Shown here in pieces: positions 1 to 5,109 of a DNA stretch of 5,109 nt. The position numbers and the translations under genes were made by a program. The stretch is taken from NCBI GenBank assembly GCA_964428895.1, contig CAYRZU010000134.1, positions 1-5,109 of the forward strand, in the 5' to 3' direction. The stretch comes from HyVt-337 sp964428895. Lineage in GTDB: Bacteria; Planctomycetota; Phycisphaerae; SM23-33. Numbering within the stretch: position 1 is the first letter of the stretch; every line of letters begins with the position of its first letter. Under the pieces are notes generated by a model that was given only the letters and a program-made list of their open reading frames with translations, did no database searches and was not told the origin of the DNA.

Positions 1-329
1 CTCAGGAAGGCCGAGTCCCGGCTCTTGCCGTCGCCCCAGTTGTACTGGGCGTTATAGTTCTCGCCCATGAATTCGATGGACGAGTCATTCGGCAGTGTCG
101 GGTCGATCGCGGCATCCCCGACCAGGACGGTCCCGTCCAGCTTAAACAGGATCATGTCATAGCCGCCGGTTTGTCCGCCGAAGTGCGGACGGGCGGCGAA
201 CCAACCGGCGCCGCCGTTGTTGTATACGAGGCTCCCGGCGTTGACGACCTGGCCGGACACGGCCGCGACCCCGGCCGCCAGAGAGTAGGCCGCCAAACGG
301 GTGCTGAGTTTCTTTCGTTGTTCGATCAT
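1..329 (-). CDS. Secreted protein, paralog of the adjacent PEP-CTERM protein (partial, 3' end outside window)
   Basis: Open from an ATG at 329-327 to the window edge, giving 109 full codons. An AGGAG ribosome binding site lies 6 nt upstream. The N-terminus (MIEQRKKLSTRLAAYSLAAG) is a signal peptide: a basic n-region followed by an Ala/Leu-rich core. The mature part aligns with the upstream gene without a gap. By hand count about 71 of 98 residues are identical, including the shared stretches NGGAGWF, ARPHFGG, TGGYDMILFK, IDPTLPN and NWGDG/HWGDG. The least conserved segment is the end of the signal peptide. The gene starts 12 nt after the stop of the upstream gene, so the two are almost certainly cotranscribed. 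By analogy it is an exported surface or extracellular protein. Whether it also carries dockerin repeats and a PEP-CTERM tail cannot be seen here. Molecular function is unknown. Confidence 0.87.
   Translation of the reverse strand, partial: MIEQRKKLSTRLAAYSLAAGVAAVSGQVVNAGSLVYNNGGAGWFAARPHFGGQTGGYDMILFKLDGTVLVGDAAIDPTLPNDSSIEFMGENYNAQYNWGDGKSRDSAFL
3..296 (-). repeat. Tandem gene duplication, copy 1 (partner 1134-1427)
   Basis: This stretch aligns codon for codon with 1134-1427 at a constant offset of 1131 bases, with no insertion or deletion. It covers the end of the signal peptide n-region and the first part of the mature domain. Divergence is concentrated in the signal peptide c-region, where about 1 of 10 residues match; the rest is about 70-80% identical at protein level. 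It reflects duplication of a whole gene, not a mobile repeat. Confidence 0.85.
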
Positions 330-335
330 GGTTGG

Positions 336-340
336 CTCCT
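336..340 (-). promoter_or_regulatory. Ribosome binding site of the downstream paralog
   Basis: AGGAG sits 6 nt before the ATG at 329. It begins 1 nt after the TAA stop of the upstream gene (344-342). Terminating ribosomes would therefore lie over the initiation region, which favours translational coupling within one mRNA. Confidence 0.75.
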
Positions 341-341
341 G

Positions 342-1466
342 TTACCGGAGTTGTCGCTTGGCAGTCAAGCCCATGGCGCCGAGCGCCAGCAGACTGAAGG
401 TGATGGGTTCGGGCACGTCTGCCGGGGACCCGGGCGCCCCCGAGGCGACGAAGCCGAAGTGGCTCTGCAGAATGGCCAGGTCCGTGCCGTTGATGACATC
501 GTCGCAGTTGAGGTTGCCGTCGGCAAAGCTCTTGCCGGTGTCCCCGAAGTTCTGGGCCATGATGGTCATGTCCGTGGCGTCGACGATGCCGTCCAAATTT
601 ACGTCGGCCTGACGCGTTCCCCTACCGTCGGGGATGCCGTCGCCGTCGGAATCAACCCAAACAAGGTTCTCGATCAGATAGACCAGGTCGTCCTCGTCAA
701 CATCGCAATCGCCGTCGACGTCGTAGACGGTCGGATCGCCGCCGATGTTGTCGCAAAGCAACTGGACGTCTTCGGCGTTGATGTCGCCGTCGCCGTTGAA
801 ATCGCCATGGGACCATCCCCACCCATTGACTACTACCGCGACGTTGGGCGTATCCGAGACCGTGAACGAATGCAGCGTGAACTCATTTCGCGCGCCGTTG
901 ACGTGGAGGTCGGCCCAGCCGTAGTGACGATTGCTGGCGCCATCTTCGAGATAGAAGCCCAGATAGCCTCGCCCGCCGAAGCCGCCGACGACGCTGTACC
1001 ACCCATAACCGTACAGACCCACGTCCCCCGTTACGAAGCCGGAGCAGGAGCCCACGGTGGCGCCGTCGCTCAGCTTGGTAGCCTCGGGGGAGTCGTTCCA
1101 GTACGTGCCCACCACGCCGGCATTACGCGTCCGCAGGAAGGCGGTGTCGCGGGTCTTGCCGTCGCCCCAGTGGTAGATGCCGTTGTAGCTCTCGCCCATC
1201 AGTTCGATGGACGGGGCGTTGGGCAGCGTCGGGTCGATCTGGGCGTCGTCGACCAGCACGGTCCCATCCATCTTGAACAGGATCATGTCGTAGCCGCCGG
1301 TCGTGCCGCCGAAGTGCGGGCGAGCGTCGAACCAGCCGGCTCCGCCGTTGTCATAGTGTAGCATCGCGCCGTCGGCGCCGGTGGCCGCCCCGGCCGACAC
1401 TCCGGCCGCCAGTGAATACGCCGCTAAACGACGAGCGACGGAGGCCCTCTTCGTACCTGTTACCAT
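342..1466 (-). CDS. PEP-CTERM-sorted secreted protein with dockerin-like calcium-binding repeats
   Basis: 374 aa from the ATG at 1466. This start is chosen because it matches the paralog's N-terminus and because the longer open frame (TTG at 1556) begins inside the -35 box; a GGGGA 9 nt upstream may be the ribosome binding site. Residues about 1-33 are a signal peptide. Residues about 35-210 form the domain shared with the paralog; it ends in a HYGWADL / TLHSF pattern that I recall from planctomycete PEP-CTERM proteins. Residues 222-338 hold four Asp/Asn-rich EF-hand-like loops of dockerin type I style (DFNGDGDINAEDV, DVDGDCDVDEDDL, DVNLDGIVDATDM, NLNCDDVINGTDL). A DSDGDGIPD linker lies between the second and third. 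The C-terminus has VPEP (351-354), a hydrophobic segment and a basic end, KRQLR: a PEP-CTERM signal, which exosortase is known to process. The protein is expected at the cell surface or outside the cell, binding calcium. A cohesin partner or a catalytic role is not evident. Confidence 0.92.
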   Translation of the reverse strand: MVTGTKRASVARRLAAYSLAAGVSAGAATGADGAMLHYDNGGAGWFDARPHFGGTTGGYDMILFKMDGTVLVDDAQIDPTLPNAPSIELMGESYNGIYHWGDGKTRDTAFLRTRNAGVVGTYWNDSPEATKLSDGATVGSCSGFVTGDVGLYGYGWYSVVGGFGGRGYLGFYLEDGASNRHYGWADLHVNGARNEFTLHSFTVSDTPNVAVVVNGWGWSHGDFNGDGDINAEDVQLLCDNIGGDPTVYDVDGDCDVDEDDLVYLIENLVWVDSDGDGIPDGRGTRQADVNLDGIVDATDMTIMAQNFGDTGKSFADGNLNCDDVINGTDLAILQSHFGFVASGAPGSPADVPEPITFSLLALGAMGLTAKRQLR

Positions 1467-1528
1467 ACCTGCTTGTCCCCAATCCTTCATCATACGGATG
1501 TGCCCACCAACGTAATAATGCCACAATG

Positions 1529-1556
1529 ATTGTACCCTCTTCGGGAGGCCGGTCAA
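1529..1556 (-). promoter_or_regulatory. Sigma70-type promoter for the PEP-CTERM gene pair
   Basis: On the minus strand a -35 box TTGACC (1556-1551) and a -10 box TACAAT (1534-1529) are separated by 16 bp. Both are one base from consensus. Transcription would start near 1522, leaving a leader of about 55 nt before the ATG at 1466. The spacer contains a 4-bp dyad (CCTC...GAGG) of doubtful meaning. Confidence 0.72.
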
Positions 1557-1592
1557 GTTCTAGTATCTGCCCGATTGGCGAGGAGTTAGGGA

Positions 1593-1620
1593 GGCCCATC
1601 GCGGGTGATTTCCCAGGGCC
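1593..1620 (-). terminator. Possible stem-loop after the SGNH-TPR gene
   Basis: About 21 nt after the TAG stop, GGCCC can pair with GGGCC, with an inner GGG/CCC pairing around an AAATCA loop. The internal loop is asymmetric and no T-run follows, so a classical intrinsic terminator is not supported. The position fits the 3' end of the transcript. Confidence 0.25.
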
Positions 1621-1641
1621 CGTCCTGCCGCGGGCGAGGGG

Positions 1642-2430
1642 CTACTGGCCCGGGGAGATCGCAGATTGACCCGGTACGGGCTCGGACCGTTGGTAGTAGG
1701 CGCGGTGGCCTTCGATCCTGCGGGCCAGCGCGGCGTTGCCTTGCTCTTGGGCCAGCGCCAGGGCCCGGTCGGCGGTTTGGAGCGCCTCATCGAATTGGCC
1801 GGTCGCGGCGTAGGCGGCGGCCAGGGCGGCCAGCAGGGGCGGCCGATCGGGAGCCAGTTGGGCTATCTTCCTTCCCAGGTCGAGGGCTTGGGCGGGGTCG
1901 CGGGCGGTGGTGTCATCGCTAGTCGCCAGCAGCCACACCAGGCGCGCTGCGGCCGGGACGAAGGAGGGCCGGACCAATATCGCCTGTCGATAAGCTTGGA
2001 TGGCCTCGCTGGGTCGATGGCGTTGTTGGAGCAATTGGCCGTAGCGGACGAGTGTCTCCAGGTCATCAGGCGTCAGGTCGACGGCCTGGGCCAGGGCGGC
2101 CAGGGCCGCATCCGGGTCGCCCGCCCGCAGGTGGGCCAGGCCCAGGTTCGCATAGGCCTCGGATAGGTAGGGGTCCAACTCGACAGCCTTGGAGAGATGC
2201 TGGATGGCCTCGGCGGGGAGGCCCTGGGTCAGCGCTATCATGCCAAGCGTGTTCCACCCGACGGCGTAGCGGTCATCAATGTCAACGGTGTGTTCGGCGA
2301 CCTGCCGGGCTTGGCGAACTTGCCGGCGGCTCAATAGTGTGTTGGCCAGCAGATTCAGCAGCGAGGTGTTGTCCGGCCGCTCGGCCAGGGCTTGGCGGCA
2401 GACGATCTCGGCCTGGCCGAGCAGGCCCCC
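1642..2430 (-). CDS. 3' part of the SGNH-TPR gene: TPR repeat tail, out of frame with its 5' part
   Basis: This frame continues the protein that begins at 4274, after a one-base frameshift at 2430-2426, and ends with TAG at 1644-1642. It gives 261 residues made almost wholly of tetratricopeptide repeats. Five uninterrupted 34-residue units follow or are completed here, for example those starting AVGWNTLGM, SEAYANLGLAHL and LETLVRYGQLL. One has a 5-residue insert (VPAAARLVWLLATSDD), and the last starts PPLLAALAAAYAATG. The tail ends in a short Gln/Pro/Ser-rich stretch. A gene caller may start it at TTG 2334, but TPR sequence continues in frame upstream of that codon (for example GQAEIVCRQALAERPDN), and there is no promoter or convincing ribosome binding site. 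I therefore read it as part of the upstream gene. TPR arrays are protein-protein interaction scaffolds; the partner is unknown. Confidence 0.85.
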   Translation of the reverse strand, partial: GGLLGQAEIVCRQALAERPDNTSLLNLLANTLLSRRQVRQARQVAEHTVDIDDRYAVGWNTLGMIALTQGLPAEAIQHLSKAVELDPYLSEAYANLGLAHLRAGDPDAALAALAQAVDLTPDDLETLVRYGQLLQQRHRPSEAIQAYRQAILVRPSFVPAAARLVWLLATSDDTTARDPAQALDLGRKIAQLAPDRPPLLAALAAAYAATGQFDEALQTADRALALAQEQGNAALARRIEGHRAYYQRSEPVPGQSAISPGQ

Positions 2431-4274
2431 GCACGGCTGTACCCGTCCACCACGTTCTTGACCGCCACGAAGCGATGTTCCAACAAGTCCATGTAGCGGC
2501 GGGTGTGTTGGGCGGCCTGGGCGAGGAAGGCCTCCTTGCGGTCGATCCGGTAACGTTCCAGAGCAAGTACGCCCAGCCCCAGATGGGCGCGCGGGTCATT
2601 GGGGGTCACGGCCAGTAGCTTTCGCAAATGGGCTTCGGCGGCGGCCATGTCTCCGGTGACCAAATAGGCCTGGGCGGCCTTGTAGCGCAGCCAAGGGTCG
2701 TTCGGCGCCATCTCGATCGCCCGGTCGTAGCGCGCCAGCGTTCGCTCCGTGGGCCAGGGGGCGTGCCAGAGCGACTCTCGTCGGGCCAAGAGTCGCTGAC
2801 GCATTTGGGCGTGGTTCAGTTGGTTCGTGAAGGGGGGGGCTTGGGTCATCCGCCACATCGAGGCCGCTATGGCCTGACGGTCGGGCCCGGTCAAGGCCAA
2901 TCGCTTGGCGCATTGCTCGAAGGACGCCACCGGCAGGTCGGCGGCCTGAGCGGAAACGGTCGGCGGCAGGGCCGGCAGGAGGCCTTCGAATACCGCCCGG
3001 GCCAGTTCATAGGCGCCTTGGGGAGTCAGGTGAACGTGCTCGTAGAACAGCTCGTCTCCAGGCGAACGCGCCATCGTGTGCGCGCTGTTGGCGAAGGCTT
3101 TCTCGGCGTCGACCAGGCGGACGCCTCGGTCAGCCCCGTCGTCGGCGGTCTGGCGGATCCGAGCGTTGATGGCGTTATCGGCGCGAAATCGCAGGGCGTC
3201 GTGCTCTCGGGCAAGGTTGAAATGGCTGTGCGCTTGCTCGGTCTGACCCAACACAAGCAAGCTGCGCGCCAGGCGAAAGTGAAGGTCGGCGAAGCCGTCA
3301 TCCAGTTCGGTTGCCGCCAGGTAGGCGCCGACGGCCGTCTCGTAGTCTTCGGCCTCGTCGGCCTCGATGCCGTTGGCGTAGAGGTCGTCAAAGGCCGATG
3401 CCTCCTCGGCGTTCAGGTCCGGCCGATGGACGGACGCGAACGGGGCACAGTGTCGGAGGTTGACCGGCACGGTGCACAGGACCACCTGGGCGCCGGTCTG
3501 GTGGGCGATCTGGCAGATGTCGCTGAGGTTCCGGCCGAAGTGCTCCCACGTGGCCGGCAGGCGGGGATCAGTCAGAGCAACACGCTGCTCGGCCATCATC
3601 TCCATGCCTTCCCAGCGGGCCGGGACGGCGCCCCCGGCGAGGCTACGCATCGTCGCTTCCACCAACTGCCCCATCCGTGTGCTCTTGATCCACAAGCTCG
3701 TGCGAATCAGTTCGAGGTTGGGCTGGAAGGATAGGAAGGCCGTCCCGGGCCCGAAAGGCCCGGTCACTTCGTTGTTGCCCATGTAGACGATGAACATGTC
3801 CGGATCGGCGATCCGGCAGTCTCGGGCCACCGGCAGCATGACGTGGGAGTTGACAGCCGTCATGGCGGCGTTGACGACCTCAAACCGGACCGATGGGAAC
3901 CGTTGGGCGAGCATGACCTCCAGGAATCGGCCGAACGCGTAGGCGCCGTCGGGCACGCCCTGGGCGGCGGACCCACCGAGGATGATGATTCGATAGGTCC
4001 CGGCCGGTTTCGCCACGGGAAGGTGAATGGCGGTGGCTTCGCGGCTGACGGCTTTGGGAAAGAACCGCCAGCCGAACCGGGTGTTGCTCTCGTAGGCGTC
4101 ATCGGTGCGAACCAGAAATGCCGTCGAATGTCCGTATCCGCCCAGTCGCAGCGCGCCTTCCAGGCCGAAAAGCAGCGCCGCCGGGATCACCGTGGCCAGG
4201 ACGAGACGGTAGATCCAGTGACGCAGACGATTGGGCTTGGTCCGGTCGTTGGACGTGACAGGGCTCGATGGCAC
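2355..4274 (-). CDS. Membrane-anchored SGNH/GDSL-like hydrolase with TPRs (5' part, frameshifted)
   Basis: I start at GTG 4274, which has CGGAG 7 nt upstream and lies just downstream of a TATAAT promoter. The longer frame to 4397 begins upstream of that promoter. Numbering from this GTG, residues about 20-39 are a membrane helix (WIYRLVLATVIPAALLFGLE), so the rest is probably exported. SGNH blocks follow: the nucleophile Ser102 in ILGGSAAQG; block II VNAAMTAVNS (134-143); block III YMGNNE (Asn168); and block V EHVHLTPQG (Glu412, His415). A TPR-like pair (about 307-359) is inserted before block V. C-terminal TPRs begin near 520. The frame is correct to Gly616 and then reads about 23 out-of-frame residues to the stop at 2355. 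With one G restored, the protein runs on to 1642 for 877 aa in total. The family includes esterases and acyltransferases acting on lipids or polysaccharides; the substrate is unknown. Confidence 0.88.
   Translation of the reverse strand: MPSSPVTSNDRTKPNRLRHWIYRLVLATVIPAALLFGLEGALRLGGYGHSTAFLVRTDDAYESNTRFGWRFFPKAVSREATAIHLPVAKPAGTYRIIILGGSAAQGVPDGAYAFGRFLEVMLAQRFPSVRFEVVNAAMTAVNSHVMLPVARDCRIADPDMFIVYMGNNEVTGPFGPGTAFLSFQPNLELIRTSLWIKSTRMGQLVEATMRSLAGGAVPARWEGMEMMAEQRVALTDPRLPATWEHFGRNLSDICQIAHQTGAQVVLCTVPVNLRHCAPFASVHRPDLNAEEASAFDDLYANGIEADEAEDYETAVGAYLAATELDDGFADLHFRLARSLLVLGQTEQAHSHFNLAREHDALRFRADNAINARIRQTADDGADRGVRLVDAEKAFANSAHTMARSPGDELFYEHVHLTPQGAYELARAVFEGLLPALPPTVSAQAADLPVASFEQCAKRLALTGPDRQAIAASMWRMTQAPPFTNQLNHAQMRQRLLARRESLWHAPWPTERTLARYDRAIEMAPNDPWLRYKAAQAYLVTGDMAAAEAHLRKLLAVTPNDPRAHLGLGVLALERYRIDRKEAFLAQAAQHTRRYMDLLEHRFVAVKNVVDGYSRAGACSARPRSSAAKPWPSGRTTPRC
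2424..2436 (-). other. Frameshift site in the SGNH-TPR gene (G-run)
   Basis: The minus strand reads CCGTGCGGGGGCC, with five Gs at 2430-2426. In the upstream frame the protein leaves TPR sequence right after GYSRAG and soon stops at 2355. One added G gives GYSRAGGLLGQAEIVC, joins the TPR frame and makes this unit exactly 34 residues, like its neighbours. The break is thus a one-base loss in a homopolymer: a read or assembly error, a recent mutation, or less likely programmed slippage. Confidence 0.85.
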
Positions 4275-4281
4275 GGTGGAA

Positions 4282-4286
4282 CTCCG
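4282..4286 (-). promoter_or_regulatory. Ribosome binding site deciding the GTG start at 4274
   Basis: CGGAG lies 7 nt before the GTG at 4274-4272 and inside the expected transcript. Residues encoded upstream of this GTG are Pro/Arg-rich and unlike a signal or domain, which supports the shorter protein. Confidence 0.7.
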
Positions 4287-4322
4287 AGGGCCGCGAATGG
4301 TTAGGCACGGTACGAACGGTGG

Positions 4323-4350
4323 ATTATACGGCCTAGGTGTTGCCAGGCAA
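4323..4350 (-). promoter_or_regulatory. Sigma70-type promoter of the SGNH-TPR gene
   Basis: A perfect -10 box TATAAT (4328-4323) lies 16 bp from a -35 box TTGCCT (4350-4345; four of six consensus bases). The predicted transcript start near 4316 gives a leader of about 42 nt to the GTG at 4274. The gene is therefore probably transcribed separately from the lipoprotein gene upstream. Confidence 0.7.
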
Positions 4351-4456
4351 GGACGCGAGGGCCCCGCACCCACGACGCGCTTGGCCACAGACTTCATTGG
4401 CGGCGGCCACGAGCAGCCGGGCAGACCGATAGGTGGAAGTAGCCGAAGAAGCGGAC

Positions 4457-4481
4457 GGCGATTGTGAAAGCACCGTTCGCC
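4457..4481 (-). terminator. Stem-loop after the lipoprotein gene
   Basis: About 20 nt downstream of the TAA stop, GGCGA pairs with TCGCC, and inside it GTG pairs with CAC around a CTTT loop. No uninterrupted T-run follows, only a pyrimidine-rich stretch, so it may be a weak or Rho-assisted terminator or an mRNA 3' end. From here to the promoter at 4350 I see nothing else. Confidence 0.35.
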
Positions 4482-4501
4482 TCTTGAGGGACGTTGGCTT
4501 C

Positions 4502-4936
4502 TTAGTTGAGGGACCTGCCCCCGCCCTTGGGTCCGTCGGAGGCGGCATCGTCGGCTTCGCCGGCAGCATCCTCGACAGCGTCTTCGGCTCTTGCGGCGTC
4601 CTCTTCGGCCTCATCGGCAGCTTCTTCGGCGGCGTCGGAGGTGTTGCCGGTGACTTCCTCGGCAGCGTCGACGGTCTCTTCGGCCAGGTCGGTAGCGGCG
4701 TCCTCGGCGGTCTCGCTGGCTTCAACAGCCGTTTCGCTTACATCGGCGGCGAAGTCTTCGGCGTCCTCTTTGACGCCCGTTACCAGGTCATCGAGCTTCT
4801 CACCGGGAGTCTTCGCTTCGTCTTCGGCGGATTCGGTGGTGTCGGCGGCGTCGGGGACGGTCTCCTCTTGGCCGTTACAGCCGGGCATGACGAGGAAGGT
4901 AAGCAGAACGGTCAGGGTCAGTAAGGTACGAGTCAT
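4502..4936 (-). CDS. Small acidic Ala/Glu/Asp-rich lipoprotein
   Basis: 144 aa from the ATG at 4936, with AGGGA 7 nt upstream. The longer frame to 5020 adds 28 residues unlike a signal peptide, and its start has no such site. Residues 1-20 (MTRTLLTLTVLLTFLVMPGC) form a lipoprotein signal: a short basic n-region, a hydrophobic core and a relaxed lipobox MPG-C with Cys20, the only cysteine. The mature part is low-complexity and strongly negative, built from Ala, Glu, Asp, Thr and Ser. It has loose heptad-like echoes (SETAVEA, SETAEDA, DAAEEA) with Ala every 3-4 residues, suggesting a long amphipathic helix or disordered rod. It ends in a Gly/Lys/Arg-containing tail. I do not recognise the family. 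By form it resembles small envelope spacer or stress-type helical lipoproteins, but no function can be assigned. Confidence 0.85.
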   Translation of the reverse strand: MTRTLLTLTVLLTFLVMPGCNGQEETVPDAADTTESAEDEAKTPGEKLDDLVTGVKEDAEDFAADVSETAVEASETAEDAATDLAEETVDAAEEVTGNTSDAAEEAADEAEEDAARAEDAVEDAAGEADDAASDGPKGGGRSLN

Positions 4937-4943
4937 GGCGTCT

Positions 4944-4948
4944 TCCCT
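4944..4948 (-). promoter_or_regulatory. Ribosome binding site of the lipoprotein gene
   Basis: AGGGA within AAAGGGAAG, 7 nt before the ATG at 4936. It selects this ATG over the in-frame start at 5020 and places the signal peptide at the exact N-terminus. Confidence 0.7.
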
Positions 4949-5015
4949 TTCTAACTCAAGTGTCTCGGCGGCCGATCGGCGTCGGAGGGCGCCGGAATCC
5001 GCGACTATTCTAGTG

Positions 5016-5031
5016 GGCATTAGCCGATGCC
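5016..5031 (-). repeat. Small inverted repeat in the lipoprotein leader
   Basis: GGCAT-CGGCTA-ATGCC: a perfect 5-bp stem with a 6-nt loop. It lies downstream of the proposed TATAAT and about 80 nt before the start codon. It could be an operator or a leader hairpin; it is short enough to be chance. Confidence 0.3.
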
Positions 5032-5054
5032 GAAAGGTCCTGTAATGAACAAGA

Positions 5055-5060
5055 ATTATA
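5055..5060 (-). promoter_or_regulatory. -10 box of a possible promoter for the lipoprotein gene
   Basis: A perfect TATAAT in an AT-rich island within GC-rich DNA. The -35 region is poor: GGGACA at 15 bp spacing or CTGGGA at 17 bp. If used, transcription starts near 5048 and the leader is about 112 nt. The remaining bases to the window edge (5061-5109) show no coding frame of note. Confidence 0.45.
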
Positions 5061-5109
5061 TCTCTATCTGCGTATTGTCCCAGGAGGCCTGACGGGCGGA
5101 GTGGCAGCC

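Noticed and set aside
171..1361. Long plus-strand open frame (396 codons) opposite the PEP-CTERM genes
   Set aside because: It runs antisense across two genes with a signal peptide, homology between paralogs, calcium loops and a sorting tail. Its own product has no recognisable domain and spans the boundary between the two real genes.
1642..2334. Separate TPR gene starting at TTG 2334
   Set aside because: TPR sequence continues in the same frame upstream of this TTG to the G-run, and there is no promoter there. It is the rest of the SGNH-TPR gene.
2424..2436. Programmed -1 frameshifting as the cause of the split frame
   Set aside because: The codons GCG GGG GCC do not form a canonical slippery heptamer, and five Gs is short for transcriptional slippage. 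I see no clear stimulatory hairpin. A lost G is simpler, though slippage is not excluded.
2628..3734. Long plus-strand open frame (368 codons) opposite the SGNH-TPR gene
   Set aside because: The minus strand has SGNH motifs and TPRs here. The plus-strand product is Gly/Val/Arg-rich without domain pattern, as expected for an antisense shadow in GC-rich DNA.
4480..4489. Palindrome CCTCTTGAGG downstream of the lipoprotein stop
   Set aside because: Only 4-bp arms with a 2-nt centre, too small for a stable hairpin and not repeated elsewhere in the window.
5004..5011. TAGAAT as an alternative -10 box for the lipoprotein gene
   Set aside because: No acceptable -35 box lies 16-18 bp upstream, and the TATAAT at 5060-5055 is a better match.
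4506..5045. Plus-strand Ser/Ala-rich frame opposite the lipoprotein
   Set aside because: Its composition is the mirror of the Ala/Glu/Asp codons on the minus strand. It has no signal, no domain and no good ribosome binding site.
5045..5092. Short plus-strand frame of 15 codons starting at ATG 5045
   Set aside because: It lies over the proposed TATAAT, stops after 15 residues and has no ribosome binding site.

Overview
All genes in this 5.1 kb GC-rich window lie on the minus strand, so transcription runs from high to low coordinates. The content suggests a planctomycete, probably of the Phycisphaerae type. One secreted protein combines dockerin-like calcium-binding repeats with a C-terminal PEP-CTERM (exosortase) sorting signal. 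It has a tandem paralog, and a large membrane-anchored SGNH/TPR protein lies next to the pair. The taxonomic call rests on gene style only, with no marker gene.

Layout in the direction of transcription: (1) 5109-4937 is a leader with a TATAAT box and a small inverted repeat. (2) 4936-4502 encodes a small, very acidic, Ala/Glu/Asp-rich lipoprotein. (3) 4501-4275 is intergenic, with a stem-loop and then a good sigma70-type promoter. (4) 4274-1642 is one large gene for a membrane-anchored SGNH/GDSL-like hydrolase with a long TPR tail. As read it is broken by a one-base frameshift at a run of five Gs (2430-2426). Restoring one G gives 877 aa and makes the interrupted TPR unit exactly 34 residues. 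(5) 1641-1467 is intergenic, with a near-consensus sigma70 promoter. (6) 1466-342 encodes the dockerin-repeat PEP-CTERM protein. (7) 329-1 is the start of a paralog 12 nt downstream with its own ribosome binding site; it is cut by the window edge.

The two promoters at 4350-4323 and 1556-1529 fix the translation starts: the longest open frames begin at or upstream of the promoter elements, so the true starts lie inside them. The lipoprotein, the SGNH-TPR protein and the paralog pair look like three separate transcription units, all directed to the cell envelope or outside. I see no RNA gene, CRISPR array, mobile element or defence cassette. Nothing here clearly amounts to a new system; the most useful observations are the frameshift, the SGNH domain interrupted by a TPR insert, and the fresh tandem duplication of a sorted surface protein.
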